A DNA stretch of 40,897 nt from Deltaproteobacteria bacterium (GTDB lineage: Bacteria > Desulfobacterota > Syntrophia > Syntrophales > UBA2210): NCBI GenBank assembly GCA_019313695.1, contig JAFDAS010000010.1, forward strand, positions 1-40,897, written 5' to 3'. Numbering within the stretch: the stretch's first letter is position 1; each line of letters starts with the position of its first letter. The notes under the pieces are model-generated. The model saw only the letters and a list, made by a program, of their open reading frames with translations. It was not told the DNA's origin and searched no databases. Positions 1 to 8,944 of the stretch are shown in pieces. Both the position numbers and the translations under genes were made by a program.

Positions 1-56
1 GCAATGTCATCGAACTCTTCCTGGATAGCCTTGGCATTCTCAGATAATTTCAGCAT
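1..56 (-). CDS. N-terminus of a gene truncated by the left window edge (MLKLSENAKAIQEEFDDI...)
   Basis: Open minus-strand frame from ATG at 56 running off the edge; no clear Shine-Dalgarno; family not assignable. Confidence 0.35.
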   Translation of the reverse strand, partial: MLKLSENAKAIQEEFDDI

Positions 57-189
57 GCCGCTAATATAACAGAACTATCACCATGTGTAAAGGTTATTTA
101 TTTTTAATTCCTAAATGACATAAACTTAATGGACTCTTGACACGTGAGCAAATATAATGTAGGTGTACGTCGCGTCGCAATTTGATTGG

Positions 190-266
190 GGCGGTGTAGC
201 TCAGACGGTTAGAGCATACGGCTCATATCCGTAGTGTCCGGGGTTCAATTCCCTGCACCGCCACCA
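190..266 (+). tRNA. tRNA-Met (anticodon CAT; elongator Met, or Ile2 if lysidine-modified)
   Basis: Cloverleaf: acceptor GGCGGTG/CACCGCC, D-stem GCTC/GAGC, anticodon arm TACGG-CTCATAT-CCGTA, GGTTCAATTCC T-arm, encoded CCA. Confidence 0.95.
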
Positions 267-276
267 TTAAAACTAA

Positions 277-308
277 GAAAGCCCGGGAAGGATCTTCCCG
301 GGCTTTTT
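277..308 (+). terminator. Rho-independent terminator after tRNA-Met
   Basis: AAAGCCCGGGAAGGATCTTCCCGGGCTTTTT hairpin with T-run. Confidence 0.9.
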
Positions 309-326
309 GCGTCATATCTATGGGTG

Positions 327-2099
327 TTATTTGAACAACATTGTGAATCCAAATGCGAGAATGAACAGGAAGCCTATGGCAAAAACCACGGAAACTCCCG
401 CCGGGATAACAGTGGTAAGTTCCGGTTCCGGACCAGAGACACTGCTTTTCTTTCCCTCGATCTTTCTGTACACTTCCACTAATATTGATATCGGCCTTTT
501 ACTGAAAGCGGCAAACTTTGCGGGAAGAAGTCTGATAAAGATGTAATCTAAAAAGATTGCGATGCCGCTTGCTATCCGTGTAAAAGCGGATACAAGAAGC
601 TTTGTTCCTTTTCTGTAAATAAAATCAAAATCAAGGTTTATAGCTCTGATTTCCGAGGGATAAATTCCCGCGAGAATGAGAAGCGTAAACGCCAGGGCAG
701 AGAAGAAGAGAAGCTCTGTCTGTGCCATAACATGGAACCCGGTGTAGGGATGATAGACGACATCCGTATAGGGAAGAAGTTGGTATACTGAATAGTTGGG
801 GAATGATCCGATGAAGATACAGAGAAATGCGGCTATTCCCATTGCAATTAGCATGTTGAGGGGAGCTTCTTTTGTTCTTATTCCGGAGTCATGAGAGAAA
901 AACGTGAAAAAGGGAATCTTGATTCCGGCATGGTGGAATACGCCGGCAGAGGCAAAAAGCAGCATAAACCAGACAATACTCATGCCTCCCATGGAAGCTG
1001 CGCTCATAACCATAGATTTACTGACAAATCCACTGAAGAGGGGGAAAGCGGAGATCGACGCGGCACCGATAATGCAGAACAAGCATGTCAGTGGCATAGA
1101 TTTATATAATCCGCCCAAATCCGTGGCGTTTACCTTCCCCGTGCGATACATGACGGCCCCCACAGACATGAACAGGAGAGCCTTGAAGATAATATCATTA
1201 AAGGCATGGGAAACAGCTCCGTTAATCGCCAGATGTGTTCCTATACCGATACCGCAGACCATAAATCCCACTTGGTTAATGAGACTGTAAGCAAGCACTC
1301 TTCTCAGGTCATTCTCAATAACCGCGTAGAAAATGGGGAACGTGGTCATAATGGCACCAATCCATATGAGAATTGATTCTCCCGGGTACGCCCTTGCAAG
1401 TACATAGACGGCCGTCTTTGTCGTAAAGGCGCTTAAGAAGATGACACCCGTTATTGTCGCCTCGGGATAAGCATCGGAAAGCCAGGGATGTAAAAGAGGC
1501 CAGGCACAGTTGAGGCCAAATCCGAGGAAGATGAGATATGAACCGAGATCACCATTTCCCAACCCTATATATTTAAATTCAATAGAACCAGTGCTATAAA
1601 CGTGAAGCAGTATTCCTGTAAGGAGTACGAGCCCTCCTATGACGTGATACAGGGCATACCGAAATCCTGAGTCGAGAGATTTCTTTGTTTTGCGTGTCCA
1701 TATGAGGAAAACGGAACCGACGGTCAGCATTTCCCAGAAAACAAAAAGAGAAAAGAGATCACCTGCGAAAGTAACTCCAAGGGCCGCTCCTCCATAAACG
1801 AAACCCGCAACATGCTGTAGATCATCCTTGACGTGCATAGAGTAAATAATGGCAATCACAGATATGAGATGGAAGGCATACCCAAAAATGAGACTCAACC
1901 TGTCAACCTTGGCAAAAACCAGATTGTACTCGAGAAAACTGACCAAAAAGTTCGAACCTTCAGGAATATGGATCAAATTAATGAAACTGACAACAGGAAT
2001 GATTATAAGGTATGCGCTTTTTAGGGTCTTATTTTTGATAAAGGGTATTAATAAAGCGCCGAAGATGAATACTAACCCAGGAGGAATGGCATTAATCAT
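327..2099 (-). CDS. Proton-translocating NADH-quinone oxidoreductase/Mrp antiporter-type subunit (NuoL/NuoN/MrpD-like)
   Basis: 590 aa polytopic protein with conserved antiporter core (FAGDLFSLFVFWEMLTVGS, AFTTKTAVYVLAR, LAYSLINQVGFMVCGIG, SHAFNDIIFKALLFMSVGAV). Confidence 0.85.
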   Translation of the reverse strand: MINAIPPGLVFIFGALLIPFIKNKTLKSAYLIIIPVVSFINLIHIPEGSNFLVSFLEYNLVFAKVDRLSLIFGYAFHLISVIAIIYSMHVKDDLQHVAGFVYGGAALGVTFAGDLFSLFVFWEMLTVGSVFLIWTRKTKKSLDSGFRYALYHVIGGLVLLTGILLHVYSTGSIEFKYIGLGNGDLGSYLIFLGFGLNCAWPLLHPWLSDAYPEATITGVIFLSAFTTKTAVYVLARAYPGESILIWIGAIMTTFPIFYAVIENDLRRVLAYSLINQVGFMVCGIGIGTHLAINGAVSHAFNDIIFKALLFMSVGAVMYRTGKVNATDLGGLYKSMPLTCLFCIIGAASISAFPLFSGFVSKSMVMSAASMGGMSIVWFMLLFASAGVFHHAGIKIPFFTFFSHDSGIRTKEAPLNMLIAMGIAAFLCIFIGSFPNYSVYQLLPYTDVVYHPYTGFHVMAQTELLFFSALAFTLLILAGIYPSEIRAINLDFDFIYRKGTKLLVSAFTRIASGIAIFLDYIFIRLLPAKFAAFSKRPISILVEVYRKIEGKKSSVSGPEPELTTVIPAGVSVVFAIGFLFILAFGFTMLFK

Positions 2100-2355
2100 A
2101 ATAATCCTCGTGTCTTTTAACTATGGGACGTAGTATGTATTTTGATGCCAGGACAAGAACGACACAGGCTACAAATCCATATACTGCGTAAAATTCCGGC
2201 CATTCTTCCCATCCGAATGCGGCGTGTTGTTTACTAACAAAAGAATCGCCGATAAGGAGAACTACAAGAAATCCATAAAAGCATTTCAAGAGTCTCTTTA
2301 CGTTCTGCGGGTTATCAAAAACGTGTTTTTTCTCTTTACTCATGAAGTCTCCCAT
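2092..2355 (-). CDS. Small conserved-looking membrane protein, about 2 TM
   Basis: 87 aa; overlaps the start of the antiporter-like gene by 8 bp, suggesting an operon. Confidence 0.6.
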   Translation of the reverse strand: MGDFMSKEKKHVFDNPQNVKRLLKCFYGFLVVLLIGDSFVSKQHAAFGWEEWPEFYAVYGFVACVVLVLASKYILRPIVKRHEDYYD

Positions 2356-2527
2356 TGCCTACATTTTTTATAAGAAGGTGAAATATTCGATTAAATCGGA
2401 TATCTCCCCCAATGCCACAGGCTCGGTCTTTCATCTGATTCATTGCTGTTTCTAAGGCATTCTCAGGCAGGGCTCAATACCTCTTGACCTTGCCCCGAGG
2501 GCAGGGATTTTAAGGATCTATTAAAGA

Positions 2528-2647
2528 TCAGATTGTATTAAATAAAATCACAGCCAAGTACAAAACACCTATTGTAATAGCAACAAAGAAAGCCTTTTTA
2601 TACCCCGGTACCGGCTCATGAGAGAGTTCCATTTTCTCTTTTTCCAT
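2528..2647 (-). CDS. Single-TM small protein, 39 aa (MEKEKMELSHEPVPGYKKAFFVAITIGVLYLAVILFNTI)
   Basis: Hand translation; SD-like GAAGGG upstream of ATG; charged N-terminus and one TM helix; same strand and upstream of the 87-aa gene; below the ORF-track size cutoff. Confidence 0.55.
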   Translation of the reverse strand: MEKEKMELSHEPVPGYKKAFFVAITIGVLYLAVILFNTI

Positions 2648-2818
2648 GTATCCCTTCCCTCATTATTGTGTTGGAAAATGCGCTGATCTTTTTGAATGAC
2701 TCCGATATCACCCAATTTAATTTATCGGCGGTATAATCCATAAAAGATATAATGTCAAAGGAAAATTTAGAGCATAAGCGCAGATCACGCCTGTTTTAAA
2801 ACCCCTGCCGAGAGTTGC

Positions 2819-3937
2819 CTACAGTAGCGGCAGACTGTCGGAGACGAGAAGGCCGGAACGGGTAGGACAAAGGCGGTTATCGGTGATGGTGATGAGGCCT
2901 TCCTGTTCCATGGTGCGGAGCAGAGCACCCTTTTCATCCAGCAGATCGCACCCGTTCTGCTTCGAGAACTCCTCCATATCGATTCCCATCTTTGTGCGAA
3001 GGCCCAGATAGAGTGCTTCGAGCCGGAGTTGTTCCCGAGTCAGTATTTCGGATTTCTCGATCGGAGGTATACCCTTATTAATCTCTTCGATATATCTGTC
3101 GACACAACGGTGATTCCACCACCTCCTGTTGCCGTAGAATGAATGTGCCGCCGGGCCGAGACCGAGATAGGGTGTATGGTCCCAGTATTTCCGGTTGTGC
3201 TTCGACATACATTCGTCGCCCCTCGCGAAATTTGAGACCTCATAGTGTGAATATCCGGAGGCTTCGAGCAGTTCTGATGTCCTCATGAAAAAATCGTACA
3301 GGAGATCTTCATCAGGGGGATCGATCTCTCCCGCCCGGTATTGTATCCCCAGTGGCGTTGAAGGCTCTATGGTCAACTGGTAGCAGGAAAGGTGCTCCGG
3401 CCTGAATGACAGGGCCTTGCGCAGTGTGTTCATCCACGATTCCATGTTCTGTCCGAGTACTCCATAGATGAGGTCGAGACCCATGTTGTCGAATCCGGCG
3501 TTTCGGATGTGTTCTATCGCGGATATCGCGTCAATAGAGGAATGCCTGCGTCCTAAAAATGAGAGGATATGTTCATCAAAGGACTGTATGCCGATACTGA
3601 TCCTGTTAATACCCGTCTTAAAAAGTGATTCAGCCGCTTCCCGACTGAGATCCCCGGGATTTGCCTCAATAGTAACTTCCGTATCGGCGGACAAAGGGAA
3701 ATGTTTGCGTATACCGTCAATGATTTCTTCTATCTGCGCTGAGTCAAGCAGGGAAGGGGTGCCGCCTCCCAGATAGAGAGTGTCGAACCGGCTGAAACAG
3801 CCGTGATACATCTCCATCTCTTTCAGAAGGGATTTGATGAAAGGGGAAATTTTTTCGGTTGATGTGACCGAATAAAAATCGCAGTAGCCACATTTGGACA
3901 GGCAGAAGGGTATATGTATATAGATTCCGGGAACCAT
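2819..3937 (-). CDS. hemW: Radical SAM family heme chaperone HemW (HemN-like)
   Basis: IYIHIPFCLSKCGYCDFYS CxxxCxxC motif, YLGGGTPSLL, GIQSFDEHILSFLGRRHS. Confidence 0.9.
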   Translation of the reverse strand: MVPGIYIHIPFCLSKCGYCDFYSVTSTEKISPFIKSLLKEMEMYHGCFSRFDTLYLGGGTPSLLDSAQIEEIIDGIRKHFPLSADTEVTIEANPGDLSREAAESLFKTGINRISIGIQSFDEHILSFLGRRHSSIDAISAIEHIRNAGFDNMGLDLIYGVLGQNMESWMNTLRKALSFRPEHLSCYQLTIEPSTPLGIQYRAGEIDPPDEDLLYDFFMRTSELLEASGYSHYEVSNFARGDECMSKHNRKYWDHTPYLGLGPAAHSFYGNRRWWNHRCVDRYIEEINKGIPPIEKSEILTREQLRLEALYLGLRTKMGIDMEEFSKQNGCDLLDEKGALLRTMEQEGLITITDNRLCPTRSGLLVSDSLPLL

Positions 3938-4098
3938 AAATACAATTATGAAATTTTACTTAAACTCCGAGTAAGGATAATTTCCTAACCAGGACAAGCC
4001 GGAAAAGCTGATAGCTGATAGCTCAAAACCTTTTGTTGGGTTTCGTATCTCAACCCAACCTACAACTTCTTTAACCGTGAACTGTGAACTGTGAACCG

Positions 4099-5895
4099 CT
4101 ATGTATTGTCTGATTTCAGTATTGATATAAACGCGCTCTGGGGAATCGCCACAGACCCGACCATCTTCATCCGCTTTTTGCCCTTTTTCTGTTTTTCCAG
4201 CAGTTTCCTCTTACGCGTTATATCGCCGCCGTAGCACTTCGCGGTAACGTCTTTCCGGTACGCGGATATGGTTGTGCGCGAAATTATCTCGCCTCCGACA
4301 GCTCCCTGAATAGCTATCTTGAACATCTGTTTCGGGATTTCCTCTTTCAGCCTTTCGCACGCGCGCAGGCCGCGTTCCCGAGCTGAACCGCGATGCACAA
4401 TCTGGGACAGCGCGTCCACCCTGTCCCCATTGACCAGTATATCAAGGAGGACAAGGTTGCTCTGCCGGTAGTCTATTATGTCGTAATCGAAAGAACCATA
4501 TCCCTGAGTAACGGATTTCAGGCGGTCATAAAAATCGTATATGACATCAGCAAGAGGCATTTCTATGATCAGTTCGATGCGCCCCGGACTGGGGTAGCTG
4601 AGGGTCGAGTTCTCCCCCCTCTTTTCCTTGCACAGTTTCATGACAGCCCCCATGTGCCGTTCCGGGAACATCATGATCGCGCGGATATAGGGCTCTTCAC
4701 TCGTGGTTATGGACATGGGATCAGGATAATACGCCGGGTTGTCTATATAGATTACCTCGCCGTCGTTCAGTGTAAAGCGGTATCTGACGCTGGGGACGGA
4801 CAGAATGATGGATAGGTCATATTCCCTTTCCAGCCTTTCCTGAACGATCTCAAGGTGCAAAAGGCCCAGAAAACCGCAACGGAAACCCTGCCCGAGGGCG
4901 ATAGACGAATCTTTCTGATATACAAACGATGCGTCATTCAATTTATATTTTTCAAGGCTCACCGCCAGTTCTTCGTAATCATCCGATGCAATAGGATAAA
5001 TTGACGCGAAAACAACGGGTTTTGATTCCTTGAATCCGGGGAGAGGCTCCTTGCGGGGGCGTTTATCCAGGGTGATCGTGTCGCCGATCTGCACATCCGA
5101 GACAGTCTTTATCCCGGCAATGATATATCCCACGTCGCCTGCTGAGAGGCTGTCCTTCTTCTGGCGCGGGAGCAGAAAAGCACCCACTTCTTCGACCTTG
5201 TGAGTAGTCTCGTCGTGCATGAGACGTACTATATCGCCGCCTCGTATGGTCCCCTCAAAGACGCGACAGTGTATAATGGTGCCCCGGAAGGAGTCGTACT
5301 GCGCGTCGAAAATGGTGGCGGCCAGCTCGGCCGCCGGGTCTCCTTTGGGTGGCGGTATATTGCGTACGATTGCTTCCATGATCTCTTCAACCCCTGTCCC
5401 TTCTTTTGCCGAGCAGGGAAGACTCATGTAAGGGTCAAGCCCGAGTTCCGAATCTATCTGTTCCATTACCTTGTCTACGTCGGCCGAAGGAAGGTCGATC
5501 TTGTTGATCACAGGGATAATTTCCAGATCGTGCTCCATGGCCATGTAAAGATTCGCGACAGTCTGTGCCTGAACCCCCTGCGCGGCGTCAATGAGAAGGA
5601 GGACGCCTTCACAGGATGCAAGTGATCTTGAAACCTCGTAGGAAAAATCTACGTGACCGGGTGTGTCTATAAGGTTGAGTATATAATCTTCGCCGTCTTT
5701 GCTCCGGTAGGGGAGGGTGATGGCCTGGCTCTTTATGGTGATTCCGCGTTCACGCTCGATGTCCATGCTGTCCAGGATCTGATTCTTGAAATTGCGGTCA
5801 TTAACCACGCCGCTGTACTGAATCATCCTGTCAGCCAGGGTGGACTTGCCGTGATCTATATGTGCTATTATGCTGAAATTGCGTGTATTTTTCAT
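4099..5895 (-). CDS. lepA: Elongation factor 4 (LepA)
   Basis: GTPase motifs IAHIDHGKSTLADR, DTPGHVDFSYEVSRSL, NKIDLP; C-terminal GGDITRKRKLLEKQKKGKKRMK. Start set at MKNTRNFS; the longer ORF start would run through the adk terminator. Confidence 0.95.
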   Translation of the reverse strand: MKNTRNFSIIAHIDHGKSTLADRMIQYSGVVNDRNFKNQILDSMDIERERGITIKSQAITLPYRSKDGEDYILNLIDTPGHVDFSYEVSRSLASCEGVLLLIDAAQGVQAQTVANLYMAMEHDLEIIPVINKIDLPSADVDKVMEQIDSELGLDPYMSLPCSAKEGTGVEEIMEAIVRNIPPPKGDPAAELAATIFDAQYDSFRGTIIHCRVFEGTIRGGDIVRLMHDETTHKVEEVGAFLLPRQKKDSLSAGDVGYIIAGIKTVSDVQIGDTITLDKRPRKEPLPGFKESKPVVFASIYPIASDDYEELAVSLEKYKLNDASFVYQKDSSIALGQGFRCGFLGLLHLEIVQERLEREYDLSIILSVPSVRYRFTLNDGEVIYIDNPAYYPDPMSITTSEEPYIRAIMMFPERHMGAVMKLCKEKRGENSTLSYPSPGRIELIIEMPLADVIYDFYDRLKSVTQGYGSFDYDIIDYRQSNLVLLDILVNGDRVDALSQIVHRGSARERGLRACERLKEEIPKQMFKIAIQGAVGGEIISRTTISAYRKDVTAKCYGGDITRKRKLLEKQKKGKKRMKMVGSVAIPQSAFISILKSDNT

Positions 5896-5902
5896 AATAA
5901 GA

Positions 5903-5938
5903 TAAAAAGCCTTCCTGTGTATATAAGGAAGGCTTTTA
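5903..5938 (-). terminator. Rho-independent terminator downstream of adk
   Basis: AAAAGCCTTCC...GGAAGGCTTTT hairpin between adk and lepA. Confidence 0.75.
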
Positions 5939-5960
5939 TACAATTTTATTGGAATTTTTA

Positions 5961-6632
5961 CTATCCTAATTTTTCAAGGAGTTCTTCACCGACCTCTTTG
6001 ACTCCGGGCAGACCGTCAACCCCTATTACCGTTACTCTCTCTTTGAAATAATTGATGCCGGCGGTGGTTCCCGTCTCAATGTCATAGTAGATGTCGTGCC
6101 TCTTGCCGATTGCCGTCTCGTCCTGGTCATCAGCCCGGGCGCTCAATTCTCCGCCGCAGACACGGCACACAGCGGTTCCGTCTTTTTCAGCCGGCTTGAT
6201 GGCATCGATATATATATTGTTGGGATGATTGTTGTCATTTACGCAGAGCCTCCGGCCCATGATCCTGTTTTTGGAGGTCTGTCTGTCTAATATTATCTCA
6301 ATTACGTAATCCAGCATTATACCTTCTTTTTCCAGCGCGTCATACAGGGCCTCTGCCTGAGCCAGATTTCTCGGGAACCCGTCCAGGAGCCAGCCATTCT
6401 TGCAGTCATCTTCCTTCAGACGATTCAGTATCATGGGAACAGTGATTCCATCAGGTACCAGCTCACCATTGTCTATATATCCCTTTGCCTTATTGCCTAA
6501 TTCTGTTCCTTTGGAGATGTTCTCTCTGAAGATAACACCTGTCTCTATATGAGTTATACCGAACTTCTTTTGAACGATCGCGCCCTGTGTTCCCTTGCCG
6601 CTTCCATTTGGTCCAAAAATCAAAATATTCAC
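5961..6632 (-). CDS. adk: Adenylate kinase
   Basis: P-loop FGPNGSGKGTQ, DGFPRNLAQAEAL; LID region with Cys residues. Confidence 0.9.
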   Translation of the reverse strand: MNILIFGPNGSGKGTQGAIVQKKFGITHIETGVIFRENISKGTELGNKAKGYIDNGELVPDGITVPMILNRLKEDDCKNGWLLDGFPRNLAQAEALYDALEKEGIMLDYVIEIILDRQTSKNRIMGRRLCVNDNNHPNNIYIDAIKPAEKDGTAVCRVCGGELSARADDQDETAIGKRHDIYYDIETGTTAGINYFKERVTVIGVDGLPGVKEVGEELLEKLG

Positions 6633-6801
6633 TATCTTAATCTCCTTTCAATGAGACTCCATTTTTATGCACAGGCCCTCCGGCGCAACGAAAATTGCAA
6701 GTCTCGACTCGTCGGGGTACGCTTTGCTGTCGGGATGGCTTGTCTTGTTGCCGAGGCAGAAACCTTATAGGGGATTATCCCTGTTATCGCAAGGATAAAA
6801 G

Positions 6802-7692
6802 TTACTTCTTTTCCGCTATTACCCTTACTTTTGCATTCAAATTCAACAAAAAAGACTTTTTGTCCTGACGTAGTGCCTGTGTCTCGTCATGATCTTCCCT
6901 GAAAATGGTTTCAACCACTCTTTCACTGTCGCCACTGAACATGTCGAGGTAGTTTTCTATGCGCCCCTTGAAAGACACGGCGCTTTCAATGGAGTCTCTA
7001 ATGTGTTTCCTGACGTCGTCCCCGGTCAGTATATGCACGTGAGCCATAGCCAGAATGTCTATATCCAAAGTGGCCAGTTTTTCGAGAGAGGCCATATAGT
7101 CGATATAGCTTGATGAAAACTCCGGCTGTATTCCATGGTGGTTATAGACACCCACAGCTTCACCTGCTATCAGGGCTTTTATCCGGGGTATGTAGAAAGA
7201 TAGAGAGTCCTTTGTATGGCCCGGTGTTTCAATGACCCGCACCTTCCATCCTCCGCCGTAATCCAGCTCATCACCATCTTTCAGGATCAAATCAACCGCT
7301 ACAGAGTTGAAAGAGACATCTTCTCCTCCCATGATATCCTTAAAGGTTTTTTCAAAGGTACTGCTGAGTGTTCGCATTAATTCCACGGCGCTGGGTTTTT
7401 CCAGCACCCTTGCGGCACGGGCGCTTGCGGCTATCTTCAGGCCTTTTATCTTTCTTTTGAGAAAAGGACAGGCCCCGCAGTGGTCAAAGTGTGAGTGTGT
7501 AAGGAAGATATAACCCAACCTGTCAGTATCCCCCAGATATGTTTTAATATCTTCGAGGTATTTAGGTCCTATGGCTGTTACACCCGCATCGAAAAGAACG
7601 GGGGTTTTGCTTATCATAAGGAAAGCAGGCATGAAATGATATCCTGTAGAATAAAACCCGTCGCATATCTTTCCAGTTTGTTCTAATATCAT
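6802..7692 (-). CDS. MBL-fold metallo-hydrolase
   Basis: HSHFDHCGACPFL (HxHxDH), ETPGHTKDSLSFY, AMAHVHIL. Confidence 0.85.
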   Translation of the reverse strand: MILEQTGKICDGFYSTGYHFMPAFLMISKTPVLFDAGVTAIGPKYLEDIKTYLGDTDRLGYIFLTHSHFDHCGACPFLKRKIKGLKIAASARAARVLEKPSAVELMRTLSSTFEKTFKDIMGGEDVSFNSVAVDLILKDGDELDYGGGWKVRVIETPGHTKDSLSFYIPRIKALIAGEAVGVYNHHGIQPEFSSSYIDYMASLEKLATLDIDILAMAHVHILTGDDVRKHIRDSIESAVSFKGRIENYLDMFSGDSERVVETIFREDHDETQALRQDKKSFLLNLNAKVRVIAEKK

Positions 7693-8059
7693 ATTACATC
7701 CTTTTTTTGATTTTGTTTGGCCGTGAGTGAGATAAAGAGCCGGCTTTCTGCAAACAGTCGAAGGAGATTGTCGCCGGTTGTTTTCTAAAAGATAATACGG
7801 CCTGTGTCAAGCTGTTGCTGAAATGATACTGAAGAAACCGCCCTAAAAAAATGGCTTGCAGAGATACCGAGCAGGGCCAGATATGGGGTGATTCTAACCG
7901 CAAATTATCGGGATATAGCTATAAAAGCCTTCAAAATAGCCATTAAACGAAATTGACCGGAATGCATGGTTGATATTTCATTCAGATAAAAATGTTAAAC
8001 AGCTTTGCCGATTATGAGAGTTGTAGGTCTTTAGATGAGAAATTTCTGGCAGGTAATCT

Positions 8060-8103
8060 AAAAAAAATGGCACTCTGCAGTTTATACAACCACAGAGTGC
8101 CGT
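8060..8103 (-). terminator. Rho-independent terminator of the cold-shock gene
   Basis: Minus strand GGCACTCTG...CAGAGTGCC followed by ATTTTTTTT. Confidence 0.9.
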
Positions 8104-8120
8104 TTTGCTGATATCAATGC

Positions 8121-8321
8121 TTACAGTGCTCTTACATTAGCAGCCGCGGGGCCTTTCTGACCCTGCTCAACATCGAACGTCACGCGCTGACCCTCTTGCA
8201 GGGACTTGAAGCCTTCGGCCTGAATCGCGCTGTGATGGACGAAAACGTCATTGCCGCCATCCATTTCGATGAACCCAAAGCCTTTTCCGTCATTAAACCA
8301 TTTAACGGTACCTTCTGCCAT
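8121..8321 (-). CDS. Cold-shock protein (CspA family)
   Basis: [37 protein letters not shown]1/RNP2 cold-shock motifs; AAGGAGG upstream. Confidence 0.95.
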   Translation of the reverse strand: MAEGTVKWFNDGKGFGFIEMDGGNDVFVHHSAIQAEGFKSLQEGQRVTFDVEQGQKGPAAANVRAL

Positions 8322-8625
8322 AATCTGTATCCTCCTTTCTTAAATTTTTCAAAGTCGGATTACCATTGTGGCAAAAATAAAAAAGTCACCATTATCCTCA
8401 AGGACATGGCGGCCGGTTTTCGCACTTCAAAACGTCTCTATCCAACTTGCAGGCCCTGTATATAGAGGTTTTTGCCAGATGTCAAGAAAATTATTAAAGA
8501 AAATTATTAAAGTTATGTTAGCATCTTTATACTGGGGAAGCTTCAAACTGCAAAAGGGGCGAAAAACAAGCGTCGATCTCCAACGCTATCTGTATATGTA
8601 TGCCGGAAGTCTTCATCTCAAATGA

Positions 8626-8659
8626 AAAGGGGTCACAGATTAAGTTCCGTAACCCCTTG
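8626..8659 (-). terminator. Terminator downstream of tRNA-Lys
   Basis: Minus strand AAGGGGTTACGG...GTGACCCCTTTT. Confidence 0.6.
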
Positions 8660-8665
8660 ATTTTA

Positions 8666-8742
8666 TGGTGGGCCCTGTCGGGTTCGAACCGACGACCTAC
8701 TGATTAAGAGTCAGTTGCTGCTACCAGCTGAGCTAAGGGCCC
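8666..8742 (-). tRNA. tRNA-Lys (anticodon CTT)
   Basis: Reverse complement GGGCCCTTAGCTCAGCTGGTAGCAGCAACTGACTCTTAATCAGTAGGTCGTCGGTTCGAACCCGACAGGGCCCACCA; acceptor and T-arm intact; D-arm has an apparent extra base. Confidence 0.85.
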
Positions 8743-8756
8743 CGTATATTTTCAAA

Positions 8757-8806
8757 TGGTCAACAGATTCGAAGTCTGCGACTCTATCCAGCTGAGCTAC
8801 GGGCGC
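8757..8806 (-). pseudogene. Truncated tRNA-Arg (TCG), 5' half only
   Basis: Reverse complement GCGCCCGTAGCTCAGCTGGATAGAGTCGCAGACTTCGAATCTGTTG: acceptor 5' strand, D-arm and anticodon arm, but no T-arm or 3' acceptor strand. Confidence 0.75.
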
Positions 8807-8944
8807 TTTCTTTCTTGTTCGGACAACACCGCTATCGGAAATAAAAATAGAGCCACAAAACCGCTTCAAGAAAATTGACTTTGCTATCTATTCTTTTGAG
8901 GTCCTTTCGTCAAGGATTATTTTAGATTTTTTTCAGGATTCAGA

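Noticed and set aside
137-165. TTGACA plus TATAAT promoter upstream of tRNA-Met
   Set aside because: TTGACA and TATAAT are only 10 nt apart, so they do not form a standard sigma-70 promoter pair
6690-6800. ATTATCCCTGTTATC resembling part of an I-SceI homing site
   Set aside because: Does not match the full recognition sequence and no homing endonuclease or intron is nearby
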